The notes under the pieces: generated by a model | Database searches by the model: none | Told to the model about the DNA's origin: nothing | What the model saw: the letters and a program-made list of their open reading frames with translations, nothing else | Program-made: the position numbers and the translations under genes | In this document: one piece after another, positions 43,174-52,793 of the stretch | Numbering within the stretch: the stretch's first letter is position 1 | How the letters are laid out: each line of letters begins with the position of its first letter | NCBI RefSeq assembly: GCF_014490485.1 | Contig: NZ_JACTVA010000014.1 | Coordinates: 30,869 to 94,868, forward strand | From: Teichococcus aerophilus | Lineage (GTDB): Bacteria; Pseudomonadota; Alphaproteobacteria; Acetobacterales; Acetobacteraceae | DNA: 64,000 nucleotides | Direction: 5' to 3'

Positions 43174-44103
43174 ATGGGTGCACGCATCGGTGTAGTCGGC
43201 AGCAATATGGTCGACCTGATCACCTATACCGACCGGATGCCGGCCGCCGGGGAAACCCTGGCCGCGCCCTCCTTCGCCATGGGCCCGGGCGGCAAGGGCG
43301 CCAACCAGGCCGTGGCCGCCGCGAAGCTGGGTGGCGACGTGCTGCTGGTCAGCCGGGTGGGTGACGACCTGTTCGGCGGCAACACCATCAAGAATTTCCA
43401 GGATGTCGGCATCGACGCCCGCCACGTGCTGGCCGTGCCCGGCACGCCGAGCGGCGTGGCGCCGATCTTCGTCGAGCCCTCCGGCGAGAACCGCATCCTG
43501 ATCATCAAGGGTGCCAACGACCACCTGCTGCCCGCCGACGTGGATGCCTCGGCCGAGGACCTCAGGACCTGCAGTCTGATCCTGCTGCAGCTCGAGATCC
43601 CGCTGGAGACCGTCTACCACACCATCGCCTGGGCAGCGCGCGAAGGCATCGAGGTGCTGCTGAACCCGGCGCCGGCAGTGCCGGAGCTGGATGTCTCCCG
43701 CATCCTGGCCTCGACCTTCGTCGTGCCGAACCAGACCGAGCTGACCATCCTGACCGGCATGCCCGCCGAAACCCCCGCGCAGGCCGAAGCCGCCGCGCGC
43801 AGCCTGGTGGATCGCGGCGTCAAGACCGTCATCGTAACCCTCGGCGCCGATGGGGCGCTGCTGGTCTCCGATGGCCCGGCGGTGCACGTGCCCTCCATCA
43901 AGGTAAAGCCGCACGACACCAGTGGAGCCGGCGACGCCTTTATCGGCGCGTTCGCGCAGCACTACGTCAAATCCCACGATGTCGCCGCGGCCATGGCCTG
44001 GGGCGCGCGCTACGCGGCGGATTCCATCACCCGCCCCGGCACGCAGAGCGCCTTCGCAGATGCCGAAGCCTTCGCCCATTTTTGCGGGAAGTTGGAGGCG
44101 TAA
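43174..44103 (+). CDS. Ribokinase-family sugar kinase (possibly deoxyribokinase)
   Basis: A 309-residue PfkB-family kinase. The sugar-binding GPGGKGANQAVAAAKLGG, the NPAPAVPEL segment and the ATP/anion-hole signature DTSGAGDAFIGAFA (catalytic Asp in GAGD) are clear. Context includes deoC, a mutarotase-like protein and an importer. A kinase making 2-deoxyribose-5-phosphate for DeoC would complete the route, so deoxyribokinase is as likely as ribokinase. AGGAG precedes the ATG. It is the last gene of the operon; a paired-hairpin element begins 15 bp past the stop. Confidence 0.93.
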   Translation: MGARIGVVGSNMVDLITYTDRMPAAGETLAAPSFAMGPGGKGANQAVAAAKLGGDVLLVSRVGDDLFGGNTIKNFQDVGIDARHVLAVPGTPSGVAPIFVEPSGENRILIIKGANDHLLPADVDASAEDLRTCSLILLQLEIPLETVYHTIAWAAREGIEVLLNPAPAVPELDVSRILASTFVVPNQTELTILTGMPAETPAQAEAAARSLVDRGVKTVIVTLGADGALLVSDGPAVHVPSIKVKPHDTSGAGDAFIGAFAQHYVKSHDVAAAMAWGARYAADSITRPGTQSAFADAEAFAHFCGKLEA

Positions 44104-44118
44104 GGACTGCGGAGGCAG

Positions 44119-44366
44119 GAAGGCCGGGGAAGGAATTCCCCGGACCCCTTCTTTTTTCTTCGAGTTGGCGTCGCGGGCTCAGGACTGAGAACAGACGCTG
44201 CTTGATGATATTTATCATGGGCCACGCAGGCTGAACCGTCAGTCGCTGGAGGTCCAGAACCTCCGGCGCACCCAGCCGTCCCTCAGGTCGGCCCCTTCAA
44301 CAGCCACGCCCGAAAAACTCGAAAAAAGAAAAGAAGGGGTCCGGGGAATTCTTTCCCCGGCCTTCT
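44119..44366. repeat. Paired-hairpin intergenic element, copy F
   Basis: This is the clearest copy, between convergent ribokinase and flavin reductase genes. The left hairpin CCGGGGAA-GGAA-TTCCCCGG (44124-44143) is followed by ACCCCTTCTTTTTTCTTCGAGTTGGCGT. The right unit has ACGCCCGAAAAACTCGAAAAAAGAAAAGAAGGGGT and then CCGGGGAA-TTCT-TTCCCCGG (44341-44360). The interior shares TGATGAT...ATCATGGGCCAC, GGCTGAAC and GGAGG-7nt-CCTCC with copy D. Confidence 0.9.
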
Positions 44367-44400
44367 CGTCTCCGCCCCCAGGCCACCGCCACCGGCCATC

Positions 44401-45057
44401 TCAGGCCTTGCGCTGGCGCAGTGGAATCTCGCCAGCGGTGAACTTCGCCTCGGTCATGGTCGGCAGGTCGAAATAGTCGCGGGTGGAGGCGTAGCCGTGT
44501 CCGCCCATGCGGCCCACGGCGTCCATCACGGCCGGGTCGATATGCAGGCTGTCATTGACCGCGTCGGCGCGGATATGCGCGTGCACGACTTCACCCAATA
44601 CGATCTCGCGCGAGTTGCCGATGTCCAGGAAGGAGTGCAGCCGGCATTCCAGCGCGGCGGGCGCGCCGATGATTCGCGGGCTGGCGACGGCGGTGCCTGG
44701 GGCGATGGCCAGCCCGGCATGTTCCAACTCATCGACCCCGGCGCTGAAGGGCACGGCGGTGACGTTCATGGCTTCCAGCAGCGCGTCGGAGACGATGTTG
44801 ACGGTGAAGACGCCACTGTCGCGGATGTTGCGCCCGGTGTCCTTGGGCGCGCCGTCCGGCCGGAACTCGACGCCGAGGGCGACGATGGCCGGGTCGGCGG
44901 AGAGGCAGTTGAAGAAGCTGAACGGTGCCGCGTTGGCCCGGCCCTCGGCATCGATCGTGGTGACCCAGGCAATGGGGCGCGGCACCACGGTGCCGATCAG
45001 GATCTTGTAGCGCTCGCGCGGGGTCAGGGCGGCGAAGGCGAAATCGACGGTCTTCAT
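44401..45057 (-). CDS. Flavin reductase-like FMN-binding domain protein
   Basis: A 218-residue split-barrel flavoprotein. It has the family segments KILIGTVVPRPIAWVTTIDAEGRANAAPFSFFNCLSADPAIVALGVE and KDTGRNIRDSGVFTVNIVSD. Such proteins reduce FMN for a partner monooxygenase or act as small flavin oxidoreductases. The start overlaps the stop of the upstream GntR gene (ATGA on the minus strand), so both are on one transcript. No obvious monooxygenase partner is adjacent. The substrate may be linked to the divergent amidohydrolase, but this is not shown. Confidence 0.9.
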   Translation of the reverse strand: MKTVDFAFAALTPRERYKILIGTVVPRPIAWVTTIDAEGRANAAPFSFFNCLSADPAIVALGVEFRPDGAPKDTGRNIRDSGVFTVNIVSDALLEAMNVTAVPFSAGVDELEHAGLAIAPGTAVASPRIIGAPAALECRLHSFLDIGNSREIVLGEVVHAHIRADAVNDSLHIDPAVMDAVGRMGGHGYASTRDYFDLPTMTEAKFTAGEIPLRQRKA

Positions 45058-45824
45058 GATGCGGTCCGGCGCTTGCGGGTGGTACGGGGGGCAGGGGCGG
45101 CGGCCAGCAGGCCTTCCGCGTCGGCGTAACGGGCCAGTACGTCGCGGATATCCCGCTCCGGCCGGGGGCTGATCAAGGCCCGCTCCATCACGGCGCCCAG
45201 ATGGTCGTCCATCAGGCGGCGGCAGCGTTGCGCGTCGCCGGCCGCCAGGGCGGAGATGAGGTCGCGGTGTTCGCTGACGGCGCATTCCGACGAATGCGGC
45301 CGGCCATAGATGGCCAGGATCAGGGAGCAGCGGGACGCCAACTCATTGATGTAGCGGTTGAGCACGGCATTGCCGGTCAGTTCCGCCAGCAGCAGGTGGA
45401 ACTCGCCGGCGAGGCGGATGGATTCCAGCCCGCCGCGCCGGTGCGCCTCTTCCTCCGACGCCACATGCGCTTCCAGGCGGGCGATCGCGTCCGGGTTCAG
45501 ACGCCCGCAGAGTTCCTCGACCGCCAACATCTCCATGGCCCGGCGGACGGAGAAGACATCGCGCGCTTCCTCCAGGCTCGGATAGGCCACGGCGGCACCG
45601 CGATTGGGCCGGTGCTCCACCAGGCCTTCGCTGGCCAGCCGCGCCAGGGCTTCGCGCACCAGGGTGCGACTGACGCCGAACTGCTCGCCGATGGCGTCTT
45701 CCGGCAGCTTGGCGCCCGGAGCCAACGCCTGCTCGATGATAGCGCGGCGCAGCGCGCGGTAGACCAGGGAGGAGCGGTGGCCGGGGCCGGCGGAGACGGT
45801 GTCGGGGGCGATGTCGGGGTCCAT
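45054..45824 (-). CDS. GntR-family (FCD) transcriptional regulator
   Basis: A 256-residue regulator with an N-terminal winged helix (about 18-85: SLVYRALRRAIIEQALAPGAKLPEDAIGEQFGVSRTLVREALARLASEGLV) and an FCD helical domain with metal-site-like histidines (EFHLLLAELTGN, SEHRDLISAL, MDDHL). The ATG at 45824 is the family-consistent start; a much longer in-frame extension runs antisense to the amidohydrolase and is rejected. It is divergent from the amidohydrolase. A GntR/FCD-like palindrome at 45877-45888 lies between them. It is coupled to the flavin reductase gene by overlap. It probably senses a substrate or product of the amidohydrolase. Confidence 0.92.
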   Translation of the reverse strand: MDPDIAPDTVSAGPGHRSSLVYRALRRAIIEQALAPGAKLPEDAIGEQFGVSRTLVREALARLASEGLVEHRPNRGAAVAYPSLEEARDVFSVRRAMEMLAVEELCGRLNPDAIARLEAHVASEEEAHRRGGLESIRLAGEFHLLLAELTGNAVLNRYINELASRCSLILAIYGRPHSSECAVSEHRDLISALAAGDAQRCRRLMDDHLGAVMERALISPRPERDIRDVLARYADAEGLLAAAPAPRTTRKRRTAS

Positions 45825-45876
45825 GTCGCGCTGGCTTCGGGTAGCGGGGCAAACCGGGCTGTAGACAGCCCGAGAA

Positions 45877-45888
45877 ATTGCATACAAT
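45877..45888. promoter_or_regulatory. FCD-GntR-like operator ATTGCATACAAT
   Basis: ATTG-CATA-CAAT is a dyad with arms ATTG/CAAT, close to TTGTATACAA-type FCD sites. It lies 52 bp before the GntR start and 80 bp before the amidohydrolase start and overlaps an AT-rich -10-like AATAAT. Autoregulation and control of the amidohydrolase are inferred. Confidence 0.6.
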
Positions 45889-45968
45889 AATCCGCCAGTT
45901 TCGTCGACAATATTCACGGCCACGACCACGGCCCGCCCCATCCGACCCGTCCCGCCGAGAGGAAGCCG

Positions 45969-47165
45969 ATGCCCAACACCCTTCTGCTGAAGAATGTGCG
46001 CCCGATGGCCGGGGAGGCGACGGATGTGCTGATCCAGGATGGGCGCATCGCACGCCTTACCTCCGGCCAGGTGGCGGAAGGCATGGCGGTGGAGGATGGC
46101 GGCGGCGCCATCCTGCTGCCCGGTCTGGTGGAAGCGCACACGCATCTGGACAAGACGCTGTGGGGCATGGGCTGGGTACCGAACAGCGCCGGCCCGCGGT
46201 TGATCGACAAGATCGACAACGAACGGACGCTGAAGGGCGCACTGGGAATCGACCCGGCGCGGCAATCCGCGCGGCAGGTGGTGCAATCCCTCCGCAAGGG
46301 TACCACGCAGATCCGCACGCATGTGGACGTGGATACCGTCGTCGGCCTCTCTGGCATGGAGGGCGTGCTGGCGACGCGGGAACGCTACGCCGATGCGATG
46401 GACATCGAGATCGTCGCCTTCCCGCAATCCGGCATGCTGGTCCGCCAAGGCACGGTAGAGTTGCTGGAGGAAGCAATGCGCCTGGGTGCCGACGTCGTCG
46501 GTGGCCTCGACCCCTGCGGGATCGACCGGGACCCGAAGGGGCACCTGGACGCCGTGTTCGCGCTGGCCGAGAAGTTCGGCAAGCCGATCGACATCCACCT
46601 GCATGAGCAGGCGTTGCTCGGCGCCTTCAGCATGGAACTGATCTTCGAGCGCACCCGCGCGCTGGGCATGGAAGGGCAGGTGACCATCAGCCACGCCTTC
46701 TGCCTGGGCGACCCGGATACCGCGATGGTCGATGCGCTGCTGGAGGAGATCGCGGCGCTGGACATCGCCATCATGACCACCGGTTCCGCCAGCCGCCCGG
46801 TGCCGCCGGTGGCCCGCCTGGCCAGGCGCGGCATCCGCACCTGCGCCGGCTCGGACGGCATCCGCGATACCTGGGGCCCCTATGGCAGCGCTGACATGCT
46901 GGAGCGCGCCATGCTGATCGGCCTGCGCAACAACTTCCGCCGGGACGATGAGGTGGAGCTGGGCCTCGCCGTCTGCACCACCGGCGGCGCCGCCACCATG
47001 CGCACCGCCGGCTACGGCCTCGCGGAAGGCTGCAACGCCGACCTCGTGCTGGTGGAGGCGGAGACGCTGGCGGAAGCCGTCGTCAACCACCCGGAACGCA
47101 AACTGGTGCTGAAGCGCGGCCGCGTGGTCGCCCGGGACGGCGAGGCGCTGGTCACCGCACCCTGA
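45969..47165 (+). CDS. Cytosine deaminase-like amidohydrolase
   Basis: A 398-residue metal-dependent hydrolase of the amidohydrolase superfamily. Metal and catalytic residues appear in order: HxH in VEAHTHLDK, His in DIHLHEQ, His in ISHAFCL and Asp in AGSDGIRDTWGPYG. The flanking small beta-sandwich (LLLKNVRP...LTSG and ADLVLVEAETLAEAV) is typical of cytosine deaminase and related N-acyl or ring deaminases. GAGAGGAAG precedes the ATG. It is divergent from the GntR/flavin reductase pair. No permease is adjacent, and the exact substrate (pyrimidine, creatinine-like or other) is open. A 97-bp inverted-repeat element starts 13 bp after the stop. Confidence 0.88.
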   Translation: MPNTLLLKNVRPMAGEATDVLIQDGRIARLTSGQVAEGMAVEDGGGAILLPGLVEAHTHLDKTLWGMGWVPNSAGPRLIDKIDNERTLKGALGIDPARQSARQVVQSLRKGTTQIRTHVDVDTVVGLSGMEGVLATRERYADAMDIEIVAFPQSGMLVRQGTVELLEEAMRLGADVVGGLDPCGIDRDPKGHLDAVFALAEKFGKPIDIHLHEQALLGAFSMELIFERTRALGMEGQVTISHAFCLGDPDTAMVDALLEEIAALDIAIMTTGSASRPVPPVARLARRGIRTCAGSDGIRDTWGPYGSADMLERAMLIGLRNNFRRDDEVELGLAVCTTGGAATMRTAGYGLAEGCNADLVLVEAETLAEAVVNHPERKLVLKRGRVVARDGEALVTAP

Positions 47166-47178
47166 GACGAAACCGGGT

Positions 47179-47271
47179 CTAGTGCGTGATGGTTTTGCGG
47201 CGGAACCACCGCAAGCCTGAGACCCGCGATCGAACAAAGCCCGAGTGCATGCTGCGCGAACGCATCATGCA

Positions 47272-47275
<4 letters not shown>
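47179..47275. mobile_element. 97-bp MITE-like element with 13-bp terminal inverted repeats
   Basis: CTAGTGCGTGATG (47179-47191) and CATCATGCACTAG (47263-47275) are inverted with one mismatch. The interior has a TTGCGG/CCGCAA hairpin. A CTAG tetranucleotide lies at each outer end. It fills the gap between the convergent amidohydrolase and zwf genes, and its right arm contains the zwf TAG stop (47274-47272). It resembles a non-autonomous transposon remnant; no transposase is present in the window. Confidence 0.6.
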
Positions 47276-48732
<1,457 letters not shown>

Positions 48733-48910
48733 GTCTCATACTCCCAGGCATGGCCCACAGGGGCCGCTCGGCCCGAGTGTGACGCCAATTCACCGCGCTG
48801 TGCAGCCCGCCCCGGGGCCGGGGGGGCGGGGCGGGCTTGCAGGGCAGGCATGACCTGCACGCAGCTTCCCAATATCTCCCGCACTGTCCACTCTCCGTCC
48901 GGTGACCGAG

Positions 48911-49930
48911 ATGATCCCCCCTGTCCTCGCCCTCACCATGGGCGACCCCGCCGGCATTGGCGGCGAGCTGACCCTGGCGGCCTGGCTTCGGTGCCGGGCG
49001 GGGCAGGGGCCGGCCTTCGTCGCGATGGACGACCCGCACAGGCTGGCCCGTCTGGCGCAGCATCTGGCGCTGGATGTCCCCATCCGCACCGTCGCCAATG
49101 CGGCCGAGGCGGCCCGGGTCTTCCCCGATGCCCTGCCGGTGCTGCCTGTACCGCTGCCGGCACCGGCCGTGGCCGGGAAGCCCGATGCGGTGAACGCGCC
49201 CGCCATCATCGCCTCCATCGAACAAGCGGTGCGGCTGGCGCAGGCCGGGCAGGTCAGCGGCGTCGTCACCAACCCGATCAGCAAGGCCGTGCTGTACGGC
49301 ACCGGCTTCGCCTTTCCCGGCCATACCGAGTTCCTCGGCGCCTTGACCGGCCTGAAGGAGCCGCCGGTGATGATGCTGGCCTGCCCGCAGCTGCGCGTGG
49401 TGCCGGTGACGATTCATGTCTCCCTGCGCCGCGCACTGGACGAGCTGAGCACGGCGGAGATTATCCGCGCCGCCCGCATCCTCCACCGTGCCCTGAAGCA
49501 GGATTTCGGCCTGAAGCAGCCGCGCATCGCCATGGCTGGCCTCAACCCGCATGCCGGCGAGGCTGGGGCGATGGGCGACGAGGAAACCCGCCTGATCCAG
49601 CCCGCCATCGACGCCCTTCGGGCGGAAGGCGTGGTGCTGCATGGCCCGATGCCGCCGGATACCATGTTCACCGCCCGCGCGCGCGGCGGCTACGACGCCG
49701 CGCTGTGCATGTATCACGACCAGGCACTGATCCCGCTGAAGACGCTGGACATGGATGGCGGCGTCAACGTCACCCTGGGCCTGCCCATCGTGCGCACCTC
49801 GCCGGACCACGGCACCGCCTTCGACATCGCCGGCAGCGGCAAGGCCGATCCCGGCAGCCTGCTGGCCGCCCTGCACCTTGCCGCGGAGATGGCCGCGCGC
49901 CGTGCCGCCTTTTCCGGAGCCAAGCCATGA
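48911..49930 (+). CDS. pdxA: 4-hydroxythreonine-4-phosphate dehydrogenase
   Basis: A 339-residue NAD-dependent dehydrogenase of pyridoxal-phosphate synthesis. The N-terminal [11 protein letters not shown], the metal-site [15 protein letters not shown], and [11 protein letters not shown] with the late [13 protein letters not shown] are all diagnostic. A GTG at 48902 would add three residues and is a possible start. The stop overlaps pdxJ (ATGA). Pairing with pdxJ supports true PdxA, not the PdxA2 four-carbon acid enzymes. Together they convert 4-phosphohydroxythreonine and deoxyxylulose-5-phosphate to pyridoxine phosphate. Confidence 0.95.
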   Translation: MIPPVLALTMGDPAGIGGELTLAAWLRCRAGQGPAFVAMDDPHRLARLAQHLALDVPIRTVANAAEAARVFPDALPVLPVPLPAPAVAGKPDAVNAPAIIASIEQAVRLAQAGQVSGVVTNPISKAVLYGTGFAFPGHTEFLGALTGLKEPPVMMLACPQLRVVPVTIHVSLRRALDELSTAEIIRAARILHRALKQDFGLKQPRIAMAGLNPHAGEAGAMGDEETRLIQPAIDALRAEGVVLHGPMPPDTMFTARARGGYDAALCMYHDQALIPLKTLDMDGGVNVTLGLPIVRTSPDHGTAFDIAGSGKADPGSLLAALHLAAEMAARRAAFSGAKP

Positions 49931-50664
49931 GCCTTTCCAGCATCCGCCTGGGCGTGAATGTCGACCATGTCGCCACCCTGCGGAACGCGCGCGGCGGCAC
50001 GCATCCGGACCCTTTGCGGGCGGCACTGGTGGCGCTGGAAGCCGGTGCCGACAGCATCACCGTGCATCTGCGGGAAGACCGCCGGCATATCCGCGATGCC
50101 GATGTGGTGGAGATGCGCCGCACGCTCTCCGCACCCATCAACCTGGAGATGGCGGCGACGGCGGAGATGACGGAATTCGCCCTCAACATCCGCCCCCACG
50201 CCGCCTGCCTGGTGCCCGAGCGCCGCGCGGAAGTGACCACCGAGGGGGGCCTCGACGCCGCCGGCCAGGAAGCCCAGCTGCAGCCGGTGGTCGCGGCCCT
50301 GCGCGCCGCCGGCACCCGCGTCTCCCTGTTCCTGGACCCGGATCTGCGGCAGGTGGAAGCGGCAGCACGGCTGGGTGCCGGTGCGGTGGAACTGCACACC
50401 GGCACCTATTGCGAGGCTGCCCCAGGCCTGGTGCGGGACCGTGAGCGGGCCCGGCTGGTCGAGGCCGCGAAGCGCATCGTGGCGCTCGGCATCGAATGCC
50501 ATGCCGGGCATGGGCTGGACTACGTCACGGCCGCCGAGATGGCGGCGGTGCCGGAGATCATCGAGCTGAATATCGGCCACTTCCTGATGGGCCAGGCGCT
50601 GTTCGATGGCCTGGGCCCCAGCATCCGCCGGATGAAGCAGGTGATGGTCGAGGCCCGGCGGTGA
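49927..50664 (+). CDS. pdxJ: Pyridoxine 5'-phosphate synthase
   Basis: A 245-residue TIM-barrel enzyme that condenses the PdxA product with 1-deoxyxylulose-5-phosphate. Recognisable blocks are [28 protein letters not shown] with active-site His and Glu/Asp, [25 protein letters not shown] and GHGLDY...[16 protein letters not shown]. Start and stop both overlap neighbours (ATGA with pdxA, GTGA with the dioxygenase), so three genes are translated in series. Acid phosphodiesterase-type ACP synthase, a common downstream neighbour of pdxJ elsewhere, is not present here. Confidence 0.97.
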   Translation: MSLSSIRLGVNVDHVATLRNARGGTHPDPLRAALVALEAGADSITVHLREDRRHIRDADVVEMRRTLSAPINLEMAATAEMTEFALNIRPHAACLVPERRAEVTTEGGLDAAGQEAQLQPVVAALRAAGTRVSLFLDPDLRQVEAAARLGAGAVELHTGTYCEAAPGLVRDRERARLVEAAKRIVALGIECHAGHGLDYVTAAEMAAVPEIIELNIGHFLMGQALFDGLGPSIRRMKQVMVEARR

Positions 50665-51380
50665 CCCCTTCACCCGCCCAGGCGGCAGATTCCATCCAGC
50701 GCGACGGCTATGTCTTCCTGCCCGCCGCCACCGCGTCCGACTTTTTCGCGACGCCGACGGACGCACCCGCCTGGCAGGCGCTGGCATCCAGCTGGGACGA
50801 TTTGCGCCCCGATACCTACATGGCCGATGGCGGCCGCTATCGCCTGCGCCGCCACGCCACCTTCGCGGCACCGGCCGGCGGCACCATCGCACGCGCCCCG
50901 CATCAGCCCCACTACCAGATGCTGCGCCACAACCCACTGAATGGTGGCCTGGAACGGTGGTTCGAGCCGGTGGAAACCGCGATCGGCGAAGGCGAAGCGC
51001 TGACCCGCCTGCTGGCCGGCGCCAGAAGCGTCTTCGAAGCCACCGCCACTGAGAGTGGCGCCTGGCATATCGAAGCGCACCAGTTCCGCATCGAAGCCCG
51101 CCCCGACACCGCCGGTAAGCCGACGCCGGAAGGCATGCACCGCGACGGCGTCGCCTTCGTGCTGGTCACCCTGATCGGGCGGGAGAATGTGGCCGGCGGC
51201 GTCACCGCCATTCGCGTCGACGGGCAGGAAGGCGAAGCCAGCTTCACGCTGGAACATCCACTGGATTCCGTGCTGCTTGATGACACCCGCGTCTGGCATG
51301 GCGTCACGCCCATCCTGCCGCTGGACCCCGCGAAGCCCGGCCATCGGGACGTTTTGGTGCTGACCTTCGCCCGCACCTGA
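50661..51380 (+). CDS. 2OG-Fe(II) dioxygenase family protein
   Basis: A 239-residue protein of the PF10014-type 2-oxoglutarate/Fe dioxygenases, which hydroxylate free amino acids or small molecules. Iron ligands are visible as His160-x-Asp162 in EGMHRDGVAFV and His213 in RVWHGVTPI, with a nearby basic residue for 2-oxoglutarate. The GTG start at 50661 overlaps the pdxJ stop (GTGA) and is the only start near the family-like N-terminus IQRDGYVFLPA. The tight coupling to vitamin B6 genes is unexpected; a role in an amino-acid or B6-related hydroxylation is only a guess. It is followed by paired-hairpin element G. Confidence 0.85.
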   Translation: MTPSPAQAADSIQRDGYVFLPAATASDFFATPTDAPAWQALASSWDDLRPDTYMADGGRYRLRRHATFAAPAGGTIARAPHQPHYQMLRHNPLNGGLERWFEPVETAIGEGEALTRLLAGARSVFEATATESGAWHIEAHQFRIEARPDTAGKPTPEGMHRDGVAFVLVTLIGRENVAGGVTAIRVDGQEGEASFTLEHPLDSVLLDDTRVWHGVTPILPLDPAKPGHRDVLVLTFART

Positions 51381-51393
51381 CGGGAAGACGAAG

Positions 51394-51600
51394 AAAGGCC
51401 GGGGAAGGAATTTCCCGGACTTCTTCTTCTATTTTTGCAAGTCTGGCGCTTTGCCTTGGTTCAAAGCGTTGCGGCCGTGACAGTTCTTACGCAGCGCAGC
51501 TGAATGCCTGACAGGCCAGGGCATGAAGCACCGCATCGACAGCCAAACCCAAGACTTTCGTAGAAAAAAGATGGGGCCCGGGGAATTCCTTCCCCGGCCT
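51394..51600. repeat. Paired-hairpin intergenic element, copy G
   Basis: Left hairpin CCGGGGAA-GGAA-TTTCCCGG (51399-51418) is followed by ACTTCTTCTTCTATTTTTGCAAGTCTGGCG. The right unit has CCAAACCCAAGACTTTCGTAGAAAAAAGATGGGGC and then CCGGGGAA-TTCC-TTCCCCGG (51578-51597). It separates the convergent dioxygenase and enolase-superfamily genes. The interior differs from copies D and F except for a short GCTGAA. Confidence 0.85.
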
Positions 51601-51620
51601 TCCTTCAATGCTTCACGCGC

Positions 51621-52793
51621 TCAGCGAAATGGCTGCAACAGAGAGAGCGCTTCCCCCGAGGGTGCAACGCCCAGCCCCGCTCCGGTGGGCAGGCTGTAGG
51701 CGCCGTCGCGGCAATCCATGTCACCGTCCAGCAGCCTCCGGTTCGGCTCGAACACCGAGTGCTGGTATTCGTGGCATTCCACCGCGGCCAGTGCTGCGCT
51801 GGCCTGCAGGCTGGCGGCCATGAAGATGCCGGCGCCGATGGTGGCGTGCGGCATGATGCGCAGGTGATGGGCCGTGGCATACTGGCCCATACGCATGAAC
51901 TCGGTGATGCCCGTGTGGCCCATCTCCGGCTGCACGATGCCGCAGGCACGCCGCGCCACGCGGGGCAGCAGGTCGAACACCGTGCGCCATTCCTCGCCGG
52001 CGGCGACGGTGGTGGAAACGCGGTCCGCCACGCGGGCCAGCCCGTCCACGTCTTCCGGCCGCACCGGCGCCTCGGCGAACCACAGGCCGTGCGGCTCCAT
52101 CGCATGGATCAGCGCAATGGCCTGCTCGGCGGTGTGGGCCCAGTGCATGTCGCAGGCAATGCCGGCGTCCGGGCCAAGCGCCTCGCGCAGCGCGGCGATT
52201 TCCGCCACCACGCCGTCATCCGCCACCGGGGCGGCGAACTTGAAGCGGTGGAAGCCACGCCCCTGCCATTCCACCGCCATCGCCTGCCGTTCCGCCAGGG
52301 TGGGCTTCGGCAGGCCGGAGACATAGGCTGGAACGGCGTGGTGCCGCTGGCCGCCCAACAGCTTCACCACCGGCAGGCCGCATAGCCGGCCGGCGAGGTC
52401 CCACAGGGCGATATCCACCGCCGCCAGCGCATCCAGGTAGAAGCCGCCAGTATAGCCGCGCACCCGCATCAGGTCGTAGAGATCGTCGTGGATGACGGCG
52501 ACATCATGCGGGTCCCGCCCCACGACGAAGGGGCCGAGCAGGTCATCGACGATGGCCATGGTGGCGCCAGGCGCGACGATGCCATAGGTCTCGCCCCAGC
52601 CCACCGCGCCGGAGGTGGATTCGACCCGCACCAGCACGCTGCGGTCCACGGTCGGGTAGACGGTGCGGTTGCCGCGCCGCACCAGGTAGCCCTTCTCGTT
52701 CACCGTCTCGCCGGGCCGCAGCGCGCCGAGATACGGCGTGTCGCGCGGGACGGTCAGGGAGAAGACCTCGACGCGGGCGACGCGCTCGCTCAT
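51621..52793 (-). CDS. Mandelate racemase/muconate lactonizing-type enolase-superfamily enzyme
   Basis: A 390-residue sugar-acid dehydratase or racemase candidate. The N-terminal capping domain includes VGWGETYGIVAPG. In the barrel, metal ligands are Asp215 in CDMHW, Glu241 in WFAEAPV and Glu267/268 in AAGEEWR. The catalytic base side is His316 in IMPHATIG. The usual KxK appears as R183-F-K185, so only the second lysine is kept. The start codon overlaps the stop of the DapA-family gene (ATGA). The pair probably dehydrates an aldonic acid and cleaves or processes the resulting keto-deoxy acid, as in many oxidative sugar pathways. Confidence 0.88.
   Translation of the reverse strand: MSERVARVEVFSLTVPRDTPYLGALRPGETVNEKGYLVRRGNRTVYPTVDRSVLVRVESTSGAVGWGETYGIVAPGATMAIVDDLLGPFVVGRDPHDVAVIHDDLYDLMRVRGYTGGFYLDALAAVDIALWDLAGRLCGLPVVKLLGGQRHHAVPAYVSGLPKPTLAERQAMAVEWQGRGFHRFKFAAPVADDGVVAEIAALREALGPDAGIACDMHWAHTAEQAIALIHAMEPHGLWFAEAPVRPEDVDGLARVADRVSTTVAAGEEWRTVFDLLPRVARRACGIVQPEMGHTGITEFMRMGQYATAHHLRIMPHATIGAGIFMAASLQASAALAAVECHEYQHSVFEPNRRLLDGDMDCRDGAYSLPTGAGLGVAPSGEALSLLQPFR

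Noticed and set aside
41860..44079. Minus-strand frame of 739 codons opposite DUF4432 and ribokinase
   Set aside because: It is antisense to two well-supported genes in a tight operon, with shadow-like composition.
45825..47237. N-terminal extension of the GntR gene by about 470 codons
   Set aside because: The added part is antisense to the amidohydrolase. The GntR fold begins just after the ATG at 45824, which also leaves space for the operator.
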